Source of the DNA: Alteribacillus sp041949975
GTDB taxonomy: Bacteria; Bacillota; Bacilli; Bacillales; Marinococcaceae
Direction: 5' to 3'
DNA length: 12,143 nucleotides
Assembly (NCBI RefSeq): GCF_041949975.1
Contig: NZ_JBHFQG010000058.1
Coordinates: 1 to 12,143 of the forward strand
Positions within the stretch are counted from its first letter, which is position 1, and each line of letters begins with the position of its first letter. This document shows positions 5,700 through 12,143 of the stretch, piece by piece. The translations under genes and the position numbers were made by a program. Under the pieces are notes generated by a model, which saw only the letters and a list, made by a program, of their open reading frames with translations, did not search any database and was not told the DNA's origin.

Positions 5700-6873
5700 A
5701 TCGCTTTGTTTTTTATATCTAATATTTGGTTACACAACGGATAATTATTTACATTATCTATCCCCTCATCAGTTTTTTCTAAGAGAATGACTGCCGTCTC
5801 TACTAATGTTTTCCATTCTTTACTACCGATCTAATCAACATCTTCCTTCCTGAATTGTTCCAAACTTACCATATTAGCTAACTTCTTTTTCCCATTATAT
5901 ATTTCAATTTTCTTTATTAATAGGGGTTTATCCCAAAAAGATACTTGTCTAGATTCGCTTTAAATCAATTATCCCTTGTTGTTTTTCCTGCATTATTTTT
6001 TTATTTTCATAATCAATATTTAGTGTGGTTTTTTCTTTCAATGTTGAGTTCAAATCTCTTAATGTTTCCTCATCATCAGGCGTGAAAGTTATTGTACGTT
6101 TACTTCTTTAATAGTACTCTGTGAATTGAGATTTAGACAAAAGTCCGAATTTGTACTTCAATTCTCAAAAATTGCTTTTGCTTTTGTAGGGTTTTCGACA
6201 TTCATTATTTCTTTTTCATAATTTTGTTTATCTTGAATTTTATCTAAACCTTCAATAACTTCACTAAACACTTCCAATATAGGGGGATTGATAGTAACAC
6301 CTGAAGCTTCACTTACGCGTGTGTACTGATACTTTTACTATCGAAAACATAAAAATTTTTCAAATCATTATTTTTACTTCCTACTTCAAAAATCAATTGT
6401 GAAATCTTCATTACCTTTTCCAATTAATATTTTTGCACTGGGATTTGATTCAGAATCTCCTTTAAGATTAGGCAAAACTCTAGACACACAACCAGTACTT
6501 AACAATCTAGAAAAACCGGATTTTCCACTACCGTTCTCTCCGTATACTAATGTTAAATTAGGTGAAAAAGTAATACTTTGATTTTGTGAAAGAGCATTAA
6601 CATTATTCATATCAGAAATCTTTATTTATCGTAAAGTTCTTATCTGTCTCATGATTTTGAACTGGTACATCCAATATTTCATCAATATCAACCTTCTCCC
6701 CAAATACCTTGAAAGTCTTCATCCAGACCATTTTCATAGAGAAATAAAGAGAAGGATATCATCTATTTCTTCTCCCATTTCAGTAGTTAAACTTTTGTTC
6801 CAAAGATGCTTTTCCCACTCGTTTCGCTTTTTCAACCAGGCACTTAAAACCTCTTTAGCTTTTTTTCAGACAA
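5700..6873 (-). pseudogene. RloC-type AAA ATPase (anticodon-nuclease family), heavily frameshifted N-terminal half
   Basis: Reading from a TTG at 6873 (AAGGAG at 6888-6883, nine bases ahead), pieces in different frames give AKEVLSAWLKKRNEWEKHLW, YENGLDEDFQGIWGE, KVDIDEILDVPVQNHETD and NNVNALSQNQSITFSPNLTL, then VYGENGSGKSGFSRLL (Walker A, about 6519-6541). After that come NFYVFDSKSIS, INPPILEVFSEVIEGLDKI, LLSKSQFTEY, a charged coiled-coil part, FWDKPLLIKKIEIYNGKKK and finally WKTLVETA and YPLCNQ (5727-5744). This is the layout of AAA_13/RloC proteins: ATPase head, coiled coil, then a CxxC zinc hook, here with the first Cys changed to Tyr. Homology stops at the hook, so the second coiled coil, Walker B and the nuclease end are missing. 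At least six shifts or stops disable it. RloC proteins cleave tRNA anticodons as a phage-defence response and are often found near type I restriction genes; none is seen here. Confidence 0.68.
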
Positions 6874-7010
6874 TAAGCTCCACTCCTTTTTGGTTATTTT
6901 ATGATGCAATTCCATTTTATCACTGTATTCTTTTATAGTATTTAGAGAAACTTAATTTTATAAAAACACTCTACATATTGATGGTATCACCCAAAAATTT
7001 CTTAAAATCG
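6874..7010. other. Spacer upstream of the RloC-like relic
   Basis: This AT-rich sequence should hold the promoter of the minus-strand relic. TATAAA-like boxes occur near 6930 and 6960, but none has a convincing -35 partner. No gene is seen. Confidence 0.35.
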
Positions 7011-7092
7011 AGTAGAAGGGGTGGTTAACCCCGTCCTCTCACACCACTGTACGTACGGTTCCATATACGGCGGTTCAATAGTTTGATTGTGC

Positions 7093-7660
7093 TTACTCGA
7101 AAAGTCGGTTTAGATTTTTTAAACCGACTTTTTCGAGAATCTCATTTGAAATGGCTCTGTGTAGAACATAACTACATGCGATACGCCAGTACTCTTTCCG
7201 TGTGTTTGCCCACTCCCAAGCCTTTGGTTTAGGAACTTTAAGTTTTATCAGACTCTTATACTTTGTCTTCACTTTCTTCCAGCGTTTCCATATGATTTGC
7301 CTTATTCTGCGTCTGATCCATTGATCTATGCGCCGAATATATCCCTTCATATAACTAATCCCATAGTAGTTTATCCATTCGGTCGTGACTTCGTTGACTT
7401 CCTTGATAATGTCACGGATGTTCCCACTTCGGTTTCGTTTGGTCCGCTGTGTTAGCTTCTTCTCAAGGTTCTTTTTAGACTTTTGATGGGGGCGAAACCC
7501 TCATCGATCCAGCGGAGCCTTTATTGGCTTTGACTCTTCCGTATGCTAGATTGAGATTGTCCCGGCTTACGACTTTGTCGATGAGGTTAGGCACACCATC
7601 CCTTTTTTCAGTTTCACCGTGAGAAATACTACACGCTTCTACTGTACCTTCGGATTCCAT
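7093..7660 (-). pseudogene. ltrA: Group II intron reverse transcriptase/maturase with the catalytic core deleted
   Basis: The N-terminal frame from ATG 7660 reads MESEGTVEACSISHGETEKR, then LIDKVVSRDNLNLAYGRVKA and NKGSAG, the start of the RT-0/1 region. It should continue IDGM but instead shifts to unrelated residues and stops at 7475. The frame that follows reads HQKSKKNLEKKLTQRTKRNR, then VTTEWINYYGI, MKGYIRRIDQWIRRRIRQII, KRWKKVKTKY and YVLHRAISNEILEKVGLKNL. This is the thumb and maturase (X) domain, ending in TAA at 7093-7095. All of RT blocks 2-7, including the YADD active site, is deleted at about 7515-7520. The family normally has ~400-600 residues; about 190 remain in two frames. The intact C-terminal piece has an ATG at 7350 but no clear ribosome site. 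Confidence 0.82.
7096..7137. repeat. Long hairpin over the 3' end of the maturase gene
   Basis: CTCGAAAAGTCGGTTT (7096-7111) is the inverse of AAACCGACTTTTTCGAG (7121-7137) apart from one extra T, with a 9-nt loop. It spans the last codons of the maturase frame and probably belongs to the folded intron RNA, near the end of domain IV, rather than acting as a terminator. Confidence 0.6.
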
Positions 7661-7866
7661 CCTATTCTCTTGTAGATTTTCGTATTTCTCTCACCTCCAC
7701 TGTTTCCAGGATTACTATCGTTCAGCCCTTCATCCTTTTGGATTACTATGGCTTCTGCTGACTTCTTAACATTCATCACACCATCACTGGTATGATTGTT
7801 CCTGTGGGAAATTCCTTCCCTCTTGTCGGGAACCCTGTTAAGACCTCCCCGGGTAAGTCTAACCAC

Positions 7867-8150
7867 TTTCCTCCCATGTAGGTGCTGGATTTACTGTAAG
7901 GGATTCGGGCAGTATTGGACTTTGTTTTGTATAGTGGCTGTTGAAACACGTATTGTTTGTTGAAGGATTGCCCCCTAAACTGGAAGACTTGAAATTGAGA
8001 TATCTTAGTAGTCTTTTAAAAATTCCACTATTTTTGAAAGTATGTTTCACTAACCACCCTCCACCCATTCCATTGTGACAAACTTGCCCACATACTACTT
8101 TCAAAGAAAAGCCCTAAGAGATTGTTTGATACTATATTTAAAATTTCGAC
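7867..8150. other. Unassigned spacer between the intron and the bla promoter
   Basis: A minus-strand frame (8104-7859, 81 codons) crosses this stretch, but it has low-complexity Ser/Asn/Pro-rich content, no known motif and overlaps intron sequence, so I do not call a gene. TTTGAAAGTATG (about 8032-8043) and the imperfect inverse CATACTACTTTCAAA (about 8091-8105) could form a long-armed hairpin. The segment may be the divergent 5' domain of the group II intron or the former target site. Confidence 0.35.
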
Positions 8151-8179
8151 TTGACAGCTTTTTGACTACAACTGTAAGT
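8151..8179 (+). promoter_or_regulatory. bla promoter with BlaI-type operator
   Basis: A perfect -35 TTGACA lies at 8151-8156. The operator core TACAACTGTA (8167-8176), an inverted repeat of TACA/TGTA with two central bases, is the BlaI/MecI recognition core and falls where the -10 box must be (a TGTAAG near 8174 is the best candidate at 16-18 bp). BlaI bound here would exclude RNA polymerase. Further TTACAACA and GTACAACA half-sites occur at 8198 and 8222 in the leader. A TATAAA at 8188 is too far from either -35. Confidence 0.7.
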
Positions 8180-8253
8180 GGAGGGCGTATAAAATCCTTA
8201 CAACAAACGGTGGAAGTTTGAGTACAACAATCTAATAAAAAGAGGGTATCCAT

Positions 8254-9183
8254 GTGAAAAAAACAAATTCATACAAAGTTGGCATTCGTTTGGTTACACT
8301 GTCCATAACATTACTGTTACTCACAATACTTACCGCATGCACAAATGCAGACAATCAAACCGACGCATCATCCGACAAGGAGAACGAATCAGAGAAAATG
8401 ATCAATAAGGATAAAGAATTTACACAGCTTGAAACAGAATTTGATGCCCGAATAGGTGTCTATGCAATTGATACAGGTACGAATCAAACTGTCGAATATA
8501 GACCGGATGAACATTATGCCTATTCATCTACCTTTAAAGTTTTGGCTTCAGCGATCCTGCTGAAGCAAAACGACATAGAAAAACTAAAAAAAATCGTTAC
8601 ATACACCAAGGATGACTTAGTTACCTATTCTCCGGTTACCGAGAAACACGTGGATACCGGACTGACACTGTTGGAAATCAGTGAGGCGGCTATCCGGAAA
8701 AGCGACAACACCGCTGGGAACCTTCTACTTGAGGCGATCGGTGGGCCTGATCAATTTAAGCAAGCCTTACACGACATTGGCGATGACGTTACGAAGCCCG
8801 AACGATACGAAACCGAATTAAATGAATTCACGCCGGGGAATAAGCGTGATACCAGCACATCGAGAGCTATGGCCACTAATCTAAAGAAAGTAGCCCTTGA
8901 TGACTTTCTTCCAGATGATAAGCGTGAATTGCTTATCGACTGGATGAAAGGAAATGAAACAGGAGATACATTGATACGTGCCGGAGCCCCTCAAGGATGG
9001 ACAGTTGATGATAAAAGCGGAGCTGGCAGCTACGGAACAAGAAATGATATCGCCGTTGTATGGCCGCCGAACAGAGAACCAATCGTCATAGCAGTTATGT
9101 CCCGGTACGATACAAAGAATGCCGAATATGATGATGCGCTGGTTGCAAAGGCTGCCAAAATCACACTGGATGCTTTAAAATAA
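8254..9183 (+). CDS. bla: Class A beta-lactamase, lipoprotein
   Basis: This 309-residue class A serine beta-lactamase hydrolyses penicillins and possibly cephalosporins outside the membrane. The signal peptide ends in a lipobox LTAC with Cys29, so the mature enzyme should be lipid-anchored; an acidic, Asn/Asp/Glu-rich tether follows (residues 30-55). Catalytic motifs are complete: S92-T-F-K95 (Ambler 70-73), S150-D-N152 (130-132), E186 in RYETELN (Glu166 and Asn170) and K254-S-G256 (234-236). The start is GTG at 8254, with AGAGGG seven to twelve bases ahead; the overlapping ATG at 8252 reads straight into TGA. The many acidic residues would suit a salt-tolerant host. It is followed by a hairpin and then by blaR1 and blaI on the same strand, and is presumably repressed by BlaI through the operator at 8167. 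Confidence 0.95.
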   Translation: MKKTNSYKVGIRLVTLSITLLLLTILTACTNADNQTDASSDKENESEKMINKDKEFTQLETEFDARIGVYAIDTGTNQTVEYRPDEHYAYSSTFKVLASAILLKQNDIEKLKKIVTYTKDDLVTYSPVTEKHVDTGLTLLEISEAAIRKSDNTAGNLLLEAIGGPDQFKQALHDIGDDVTKPERYETELNEFTPGNKRDTSTSRAMATNLKKVALDDFLPDDKRELLIDWMKGNETGDTLIRAGAPQGWTVDDKSGAGSYGTRNDIAVVWPPNREPIVIAVMSRYDTKNAEYDDALVAKAAKITLDALK

Positions 9184-9194
9184 GAAACCTGTGC

Positions 9195-9220
9195 TCACAC
9201 ATGTCGGACGGCATGTGTGA
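9195..9220 (+). terminator. Hairpin after bla, possible weak terminator or processing site
   Basis: TCACACATG (9195-9203) pairs exactly with CATGTGTGA (9212-9220). Two more pairs (T-G, C-G) extend the stem to 11 with a GGAC tetraloop. No T run follows, so it may attenuate or stabilise the bla mRNA rather than fully terminate. Confidence 0.6.
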
Positions 9221-9280
9221 CCCTTAACCCACCCGTTTATATACACCAAAATGGCATAAACCCGTCCTTCATAACAAACG

Positions 9281-9306
9281 CCATATGTAAGAATGAGGTG
9301 TAATAT
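9281..9306 (+). promoter_or_regulatory. Possible BlaI half-site and -10 box before blaR1
   Basis: CATATGTAAG (9282-9291) matches one complete arm of the Bacillus bla operators, the other arm being degenerate. TAATAT at 9301-9306 could be a -10 box, but no -35 is at the right distance. BlaI controls its own operon in known systems, so a weak site here is plausible but not shown. Confidence 0.3.
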
Positions 9307-9327
9307 AGCGATTAAGGAGATGAATAA

Positions 9328-11092
9328 ATGACCGCTCTCCATCTAGCTGTTAGCTTGTTCATATCTTCTATCATGGTCATTGTTATCATGTTGATCCGAA
9401 AGATTTTTAAGAATCAATTGTCTTCCAAATGGAAATATAATCTCTGGTTTCTGTTATTAATCGCTTTGTTAATTCCTTATCTTCCAACGCAATTATTAAG
9501 CTTCGGGGGTAAGTTCACGGGGAATGGGAACCAAAACAGTAATCAAGCGCAAGCCGGCATCACAACCGAAAACCCTCAATCAAATAATGGAAATTGGATG
9601 CACGATTTTTCAACATCCGTTAATCGGTTTAATTTTACAGTTCTGGATCCTGTTTTAACCATAATATGGATAGCAGGCATGCTCGTGATGATTATTATTG
9701 CCATGCACTCATGGATAAAACTGTGGCAAATAAAAAAGTCCGCAAATGCGCTTACGAATAACGAGGTTCTATCATTATTCGAACAGTGCAAACAAAGGCT
9801 GAATGTATCGCATCCACTAGTATTGATGGAATCACAACTCATCAAATCCCCACTGATGTTCGGGATATTCAACCCTGCATCATCCTGCCGCGTCATGCTG
9901 AAGTTTGGCTGTCCACGGATGAAATAAAATACATTTTGCAGCATGAATTACATCACTATAAAAACAAAGACGTTGCCACAAATTACCTGATCGTCATATT
10001 CCAGATTTTATACTGGTTTAATCCATTTATCTGGATGGCGTTCAAGGAAATGCGGCTGGACAGGGAAATCGCGTGTGACAGTGCTGTGCTACATACATTG
10101 AATCAACATCAGCACGCAGCATATGGAAACACGATTATTAAGTTTGCGGATAAATCTTATCTTCCAAGGCATTTCGCAATGGTTAACCAGATTGCTAGTT
10201 CAAAAAAGCAAATAAAAAAACGAATTGAACGTATTGCAGCCTTTGCATCTGAAACAAAGCTGGTAAAAGTGAAAAGTATCCTGATTTTTATACTTTTTGC
10301 CGGATTTGTCATGATTCAAATACCGATTGTTTCTGCTATGCCTTATGATGACCACATTGATTTTGACAATAAGCAAACAGTATATGAGGATTTAAGCGCT
10401 TTCTTCAATGGTTATGAAGGTAGCTTTGTATTGTACGATTTACGGGAGAAGCAATACAATATCTATAATAAAGACAAAAGCACATTGCGGGTTTCGCCAA
10501 ATTCCACGTACAAAATTTACAGTGCATTATTTGCATTGGAGTCCGAAGTTATCACACGAAATGACAACTTCATGAAGTGGAATGGGCAATCGTATCCTTA
10601 TCGAAGCTGGAACCATAATCAAAATTTGTATACGGCGATGGAAAACTCTGTAACGTGGTATTTCCAGCAGATGGACAAAATGGTACAAAAGAAAAATATT
10701 GAAACCTACACGGAAAGGATACAGTACGGTAATCATAATCTGGCAGGTGGAATCGAAGACTATTGGCTTGAATCTTCCTTGAAAATTTCACCGATCGAAC
10801 AGGTGCAGACACTCAAAAAATTTTATACAAATCACTTTGGATTCGATGAAAAGATATTCAATTCGTAAAGAATGCCATCAAACTGGAGACTAAAGATAGT
10901 TCAAACCCTTTATGGCAAACCGGCACAGGAACGATTAACCGGAAAAATGTAAATGGCTGGTTCATTGGGTTTGTAGAAACAAATACCAACACATATTTCT
11001 TTACAACGAATATCGAAAACGACAATCATGCCAGCGGCAGTATAGCTGCTGACATTACGAAATCCATTTTGAACAATAAAGGCATCTATTAA
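9328..11092 (+). pseudogene. blaR1: BlaR1 beta-lactam sensor/signal-transducing metalloprotease, two frameshifts
   Basis: Start ATG 9328 with AAGGAG eight bases ahead. Three frames rebuild a full-length BlaR1 of about 587 residues. Frame 1 (to 9927) has membrane segments near residues 4-23, 35-52 and 108-128 and stays homologous to LIKSPLMFGIFNP. A lost base near 9876 shifts to CIILPRHAEVWLSTDEIKYI, then LQHELHHYKNKD (the HExxH zinc site), LDREIACD (third ligand) and a last membrane helix ILIFILFAGFVMIQIPIVSA. The outer sensor follows with S-T-Y-K (acylated Ser) and YGN. A second shift near 10850 leads to QFVKNAIKLETKDSSNPLWQ, TGTGTINRKNVNGWFIGF and the stop TAA at 11090-11092. Where relatives have YGKTGTG this reads LWQTGTG, so the KTG Lys is missing. 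Either the gene is dead or the sequence has errors; the flanking genes are intact. Confidence 0.9.
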
Positions 11093-11113
11093 AAGGTAAA
11101 GGCAGGGATTCAC

Positions 11114-11497
11114 ATGACGAAAAAAATACCGACTATTTCAGAGTCGGAATGGGTAGTCTTAAAGGTGCTTTGGGAAAAAGGGCCGCAAACAGCAAGTGAT
11201 ATCAATTCCTCCTTGCCGGCATATACGGACTGGAACCCGAAAACCGTACGGACACTGTTGGATAGGCTCACTAAAAAAGAAGTCGTCGGCGTCCATAAAA
11301 ATCAGAGAGTTTATGCATTTTATCCGCTTTACTCCCAGGACGAATGCCAACGTGATAAAACAAAATCCTTTGTAAAACGATTCTATGACGGCACCTTAAA
11401 GTCAATGCTCGTTCAATTCATTCAGGACGAAGACCTGTCTGAAGAAGATATTAAAGAACTAAGGTCCATCCTGGATAAGAAGCAGAATAAAAAATAG
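11114..11497 (+). CDS. blaI: BlaI penicillinase repressor (winged helix)
   Basis: This 127-residue protein of the BlaI/MecI/CopY family has a winged-helix DNA-binding domain in residues ~6-75 (ISESEWVVLKVLWEKGPQTA, then WNPKTVRTLLDRLTKKEVVG) and a helical dimerisation domain in ~80-125. As a dimer it represses bla and usually its own operon. Induction in known systems needs cleavage between Asn101 and Phe102; here the pair is Gln101-Phe102 in SMLVQFIQDEDL. The start is ATG 11114, 21 bases after the blaR1 stop, with only a modest ribosome site (GCAGGG). The size and order bla-blaR1-blaI are standard. It looks fully functional as a DNA binder, although its partner BlaR1 is broken. Confidence 0.93.
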   Translation: MTKKIPTISESEWVVLKVLWEKGPQTASDINSSLPAYTDWNPKTVRTLLDRLTKKEVVGVHKNQRVYAFYPLYSQDECQRDKTKSFVKRFYDGTLKSMLVQFIQDEDLSEEDIKELRSILDKKQNKK

Positions 11498-11584
11498 ACT
11501 GGCCTTTTAAAAGTTGAAAGCATCCTTATACGTTTTTATTGAAATCTAATCTAGAAAGAGTGAGATCCATTTGAAGTTTAAGGG

Positions 11585-11890
11585 ATGGAATTTGTTTACT
11601 TGATCATTAGAGAGCTCTTAGGATATCTGGCCAGTCAGCATCAGCAGGAGCGATCCAATCTTCAGATTCGTTTTAAAGCGGCCATGGAAACCTCTTCTAT
11701 CCCTTCAATGTTTCTCTATCGCCCTATTGGAATCTGAGCCAACAATCGGGGACAGACTTTATACCATGCCAATCTTAACGAGATAAGGCTTTTTGTTGCG
11801 ATCTACATGGCTTCTTTTCGTGTTTCTTTAGAAAAATGGTTGGAAAATAAAAGAACAGTGATCTTGTTTCCTTTTTTAATGGTCATTTGA
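11585..11890 (+). pseudogene. TetR-family regulator, ligand-domain relic in three frames
   Basis: Piece 1 (ATG 11585 to TGA 11735-11737) reads IIRELLGYLASQHQQERSNL and RFKAAMETSSIPSMF. Piece 2 (about 11706-11786) continues SIALLESEPTIGDRLYTM. Piece 3 (about 11777-11890) reads NEIRLFVAIYMASFRVSLEK and WLENK. Joined, they look like the C-terminal helices of a TetR/MftR-type repressor, whose last helix often reads AxLxALRVALExWLE. The N-terminal helix-turn-helix is missing, so it cannot bind DNA. The assignment rests on pattern and helical spacing, not on a diagnostic motif. An operator-like palindrome lies just downstream. Confidence 0.42.
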
Positions 11891-11898
11891 AGTATTTC

Positions 11899-11921
11899 TT
11901 GACCTTAACTTGTAACAAGTT
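11899..11921. promoter_or_regulatory. Perfect 7+1+7 palindrome with adjoining -35-like TTGACC
   Basis: AACTTGTAACAAGTT (11907-11921) is a perfect inverted repeat around one central A, typical of a TetR-class operator. TTGACC at 11899-11904 could be a -35, but no good -10 follows at 16-18 bp. The gene it would have controlled has been replaced by the insertion sequence to the right. Confidence 0.45.
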
Positions 11922-12044
11922 GATTGCAGTAGTAATTACATTTGGAAACTAAGTTATTTTAGTCAGAGATGATGGACGGCAACCCTCCCTATCAATCGCC
12001 CCCTATCGTATTATAAGGGGCTGTATCAAAAGCCTCTAAACTGA

Positions 12045-12091
12045 AAAGCCATGGGACGCCATCCAAGAAGATGGTGACCATGGCTTTTTTT
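12045..12091 (-). terminator. Strong hairpin at the end of the IS transposase gene
   Basis: AAAGCCATGG (12045-12054) pairs with CCATGGCTTT (12078-12087). An inner stem CGCCATC/GATGGTG (12057-12063 and 12070-12076) extends it, with a CAAGAA loop. On the plus strand seven T follow; on the minus strand the stem comes about 10 bases after the transposase stop and is followed by TTCAG. It can serve both the IS gene and shielding from outside transcription. Confidence 0.7.
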
Positions 12092-12099
12092 GTAGATGT

Positions 12100-12143
12100 T
12101 TATGCTGCTTGCTTCTTTTGGCGGCGTTTCGCCGCCGCCACTT
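12100..12143 (-). CDS. C-terminal end of a transposase (partial)
   Basis: Only 13 residues and the stop (TAA, 12102-12100) are in the window: VAAAKRRQKKQAA. This basic tail, the following terminator and the IS-like end repeat support a transposase C-terminus. Nothing about the catalytic type can be read here. Confidence 0.45.
   Translation of the reverse strand, partial: VAAAKRRQKKQAA

Larger units (their letters stand above)
7011..7866 (-). mobile_element. Group II intron, internally deleted
   Basis: On the minus strand the right-hand part (about 7866-7660) carries intron 5'-domain sequence running into the start of the intron protein. The left-hand part (7080-7011) shows the conserved 3' catalytic structure: a domain V-like segment beginning GAACCGCCGTATATGGAACC and continuing GTACGTACAGTGGTGTGAGA, then a domain VI-like GGGGTTAACCACCCC hairpin and CTACTCGAT. 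About two thirds of the reverse-transcriptase gene between is gone, so the intron is shorter than the ~2 kb expected and cannot move by itself. The 3' boundary is placed near 7011 from the usual domain VI ending. The 5' boundary is uncertain and could reach into 7870-8100. Confidence 0.72.
12017..12143 (-). mobile_element. End of an insertion sequence running off the right edge
   Basis: GGGGCTGTATCAAAAG (12017-12032) resembles the terminal inverted repeat of several Firmicutes insertion sequences (IS1182/ISL3-like ends start GGGGCTGT). Inside it follow a strong terminator and the 3' end of a minus-strand frame, the usual order at the right end of such elements. The partner repeat lies outside the window, so the family is not proven. 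Confidence 0.55.

Noticed and set aside
6651..6938. 95-codon plus-strand frame
   Set aside because: It is the reverse-strand shadow of the RloC-like relic, which explains the sequence better.
7639..7866. 75-codon minus-strand frame upstream of the maturase
   Set aside because: The sequence corresponds to the folded 5' part of the group II intron and its overlap with the maturase start; the frame is open by chance.
7859..8104. 81-codon minus-strand frame ending in SLTVNPAPTWEESG
   Set aside because: It overlaps intron sequence, has low-complexity composition, no motif and no clear ribosome site; kept only as part of the unassigned spacer.
9786..9927. Possible internal start of an independent protease-sensor gene inside blaR1
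   Set aside because: The residues before the frameshift point in this frame do not match BlaR1, whereas the other frame does up to about 9876, so this is one gene with a shift.

Overview
The window looks like an accessory, decaying chromosomal region (or a plasmid segment) of a low-GC Gram-positive endospore-former relative, most likely family Bacillaceae. The clues are AT-rich sequence, AAGGAG-type ribosome binding sites, frequent TTG/GTG starts, a lipoprotein class A beta-lactamase with BlaR1/BlaI, and Bacillus-type integrase, group II intron and RloC-like relics. I would not name a genus.

Left part (1-2150), plus strand: a graveyard. In order it holds an IS21 helper ATPase (IstB) that has lost its whole centre; a tyrosine integrase broken into at least three frames (about 377-908); a leucine-zipper piece resembling an IS3-type OrfA (958-1089); the C-terminal third of a class I fructose-bisphosphate aldolase (about 1096-1550); and a sigma-54-dependent PAS/AAA+ regulator cut off just after its GAFTGA loop (about 1590-2123). 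None of these can make a working protein.

Middle part (2270-4822), minus strand: two intact genes. An EstB-like serine hydrolase (412 aa) is read from a strong promoter with a palindrome over its -10 box. Downstream of it is a VOC-superfamily protein made of two nearly identical domains, the product of a recent 498-bp tandem duplication. Between them lies a 183-bp element with IS6-like terminal inverted repeats and imperfect flanking direct repeats.

From 5118 to 5693 (plus) there are three tightly packed fragments: a gene tail, a frameshifted secreted peptide, and the N-terminus of a secreted protein resembling GH66 dextranase/cycloisomaltooligosaccharide glucanotransferase. They are apparently what remains of a polysaccharide-use operon. 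From 6873 down to about 5700 (minus) lies a frameshifted RloC-type AAA ATPase relic, followed by an internally deleted group II intron (about 7011-7866, minus).

Right part (8150-11497), plus strand: a bla-blaR1-blaI locus. The beta-lactamase and the repressor BlaI are intact and a BlaI-type operator sits in the bla promoter. The sensor-protease gene blaR1 carries two frameshifts and has also lost the lysine of its KTG motif. If the sequence is right, induction by beta-lactams should be lost while repression may persist. After this come a TetR-like regulator relic (11585-11890), a perfect operator-like palindrome and the end of another insertion sequence (about 12017 to the window edge).

I did not find a convincing new multi-gene system. 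The most unusual items are the fused VOC duplication, the broken inducer arm of the bla switch, and the reconstructed RloC relic. Because broken genes are so common here, checking the raw reads at the single-base frameshifts is the first thing to settle.
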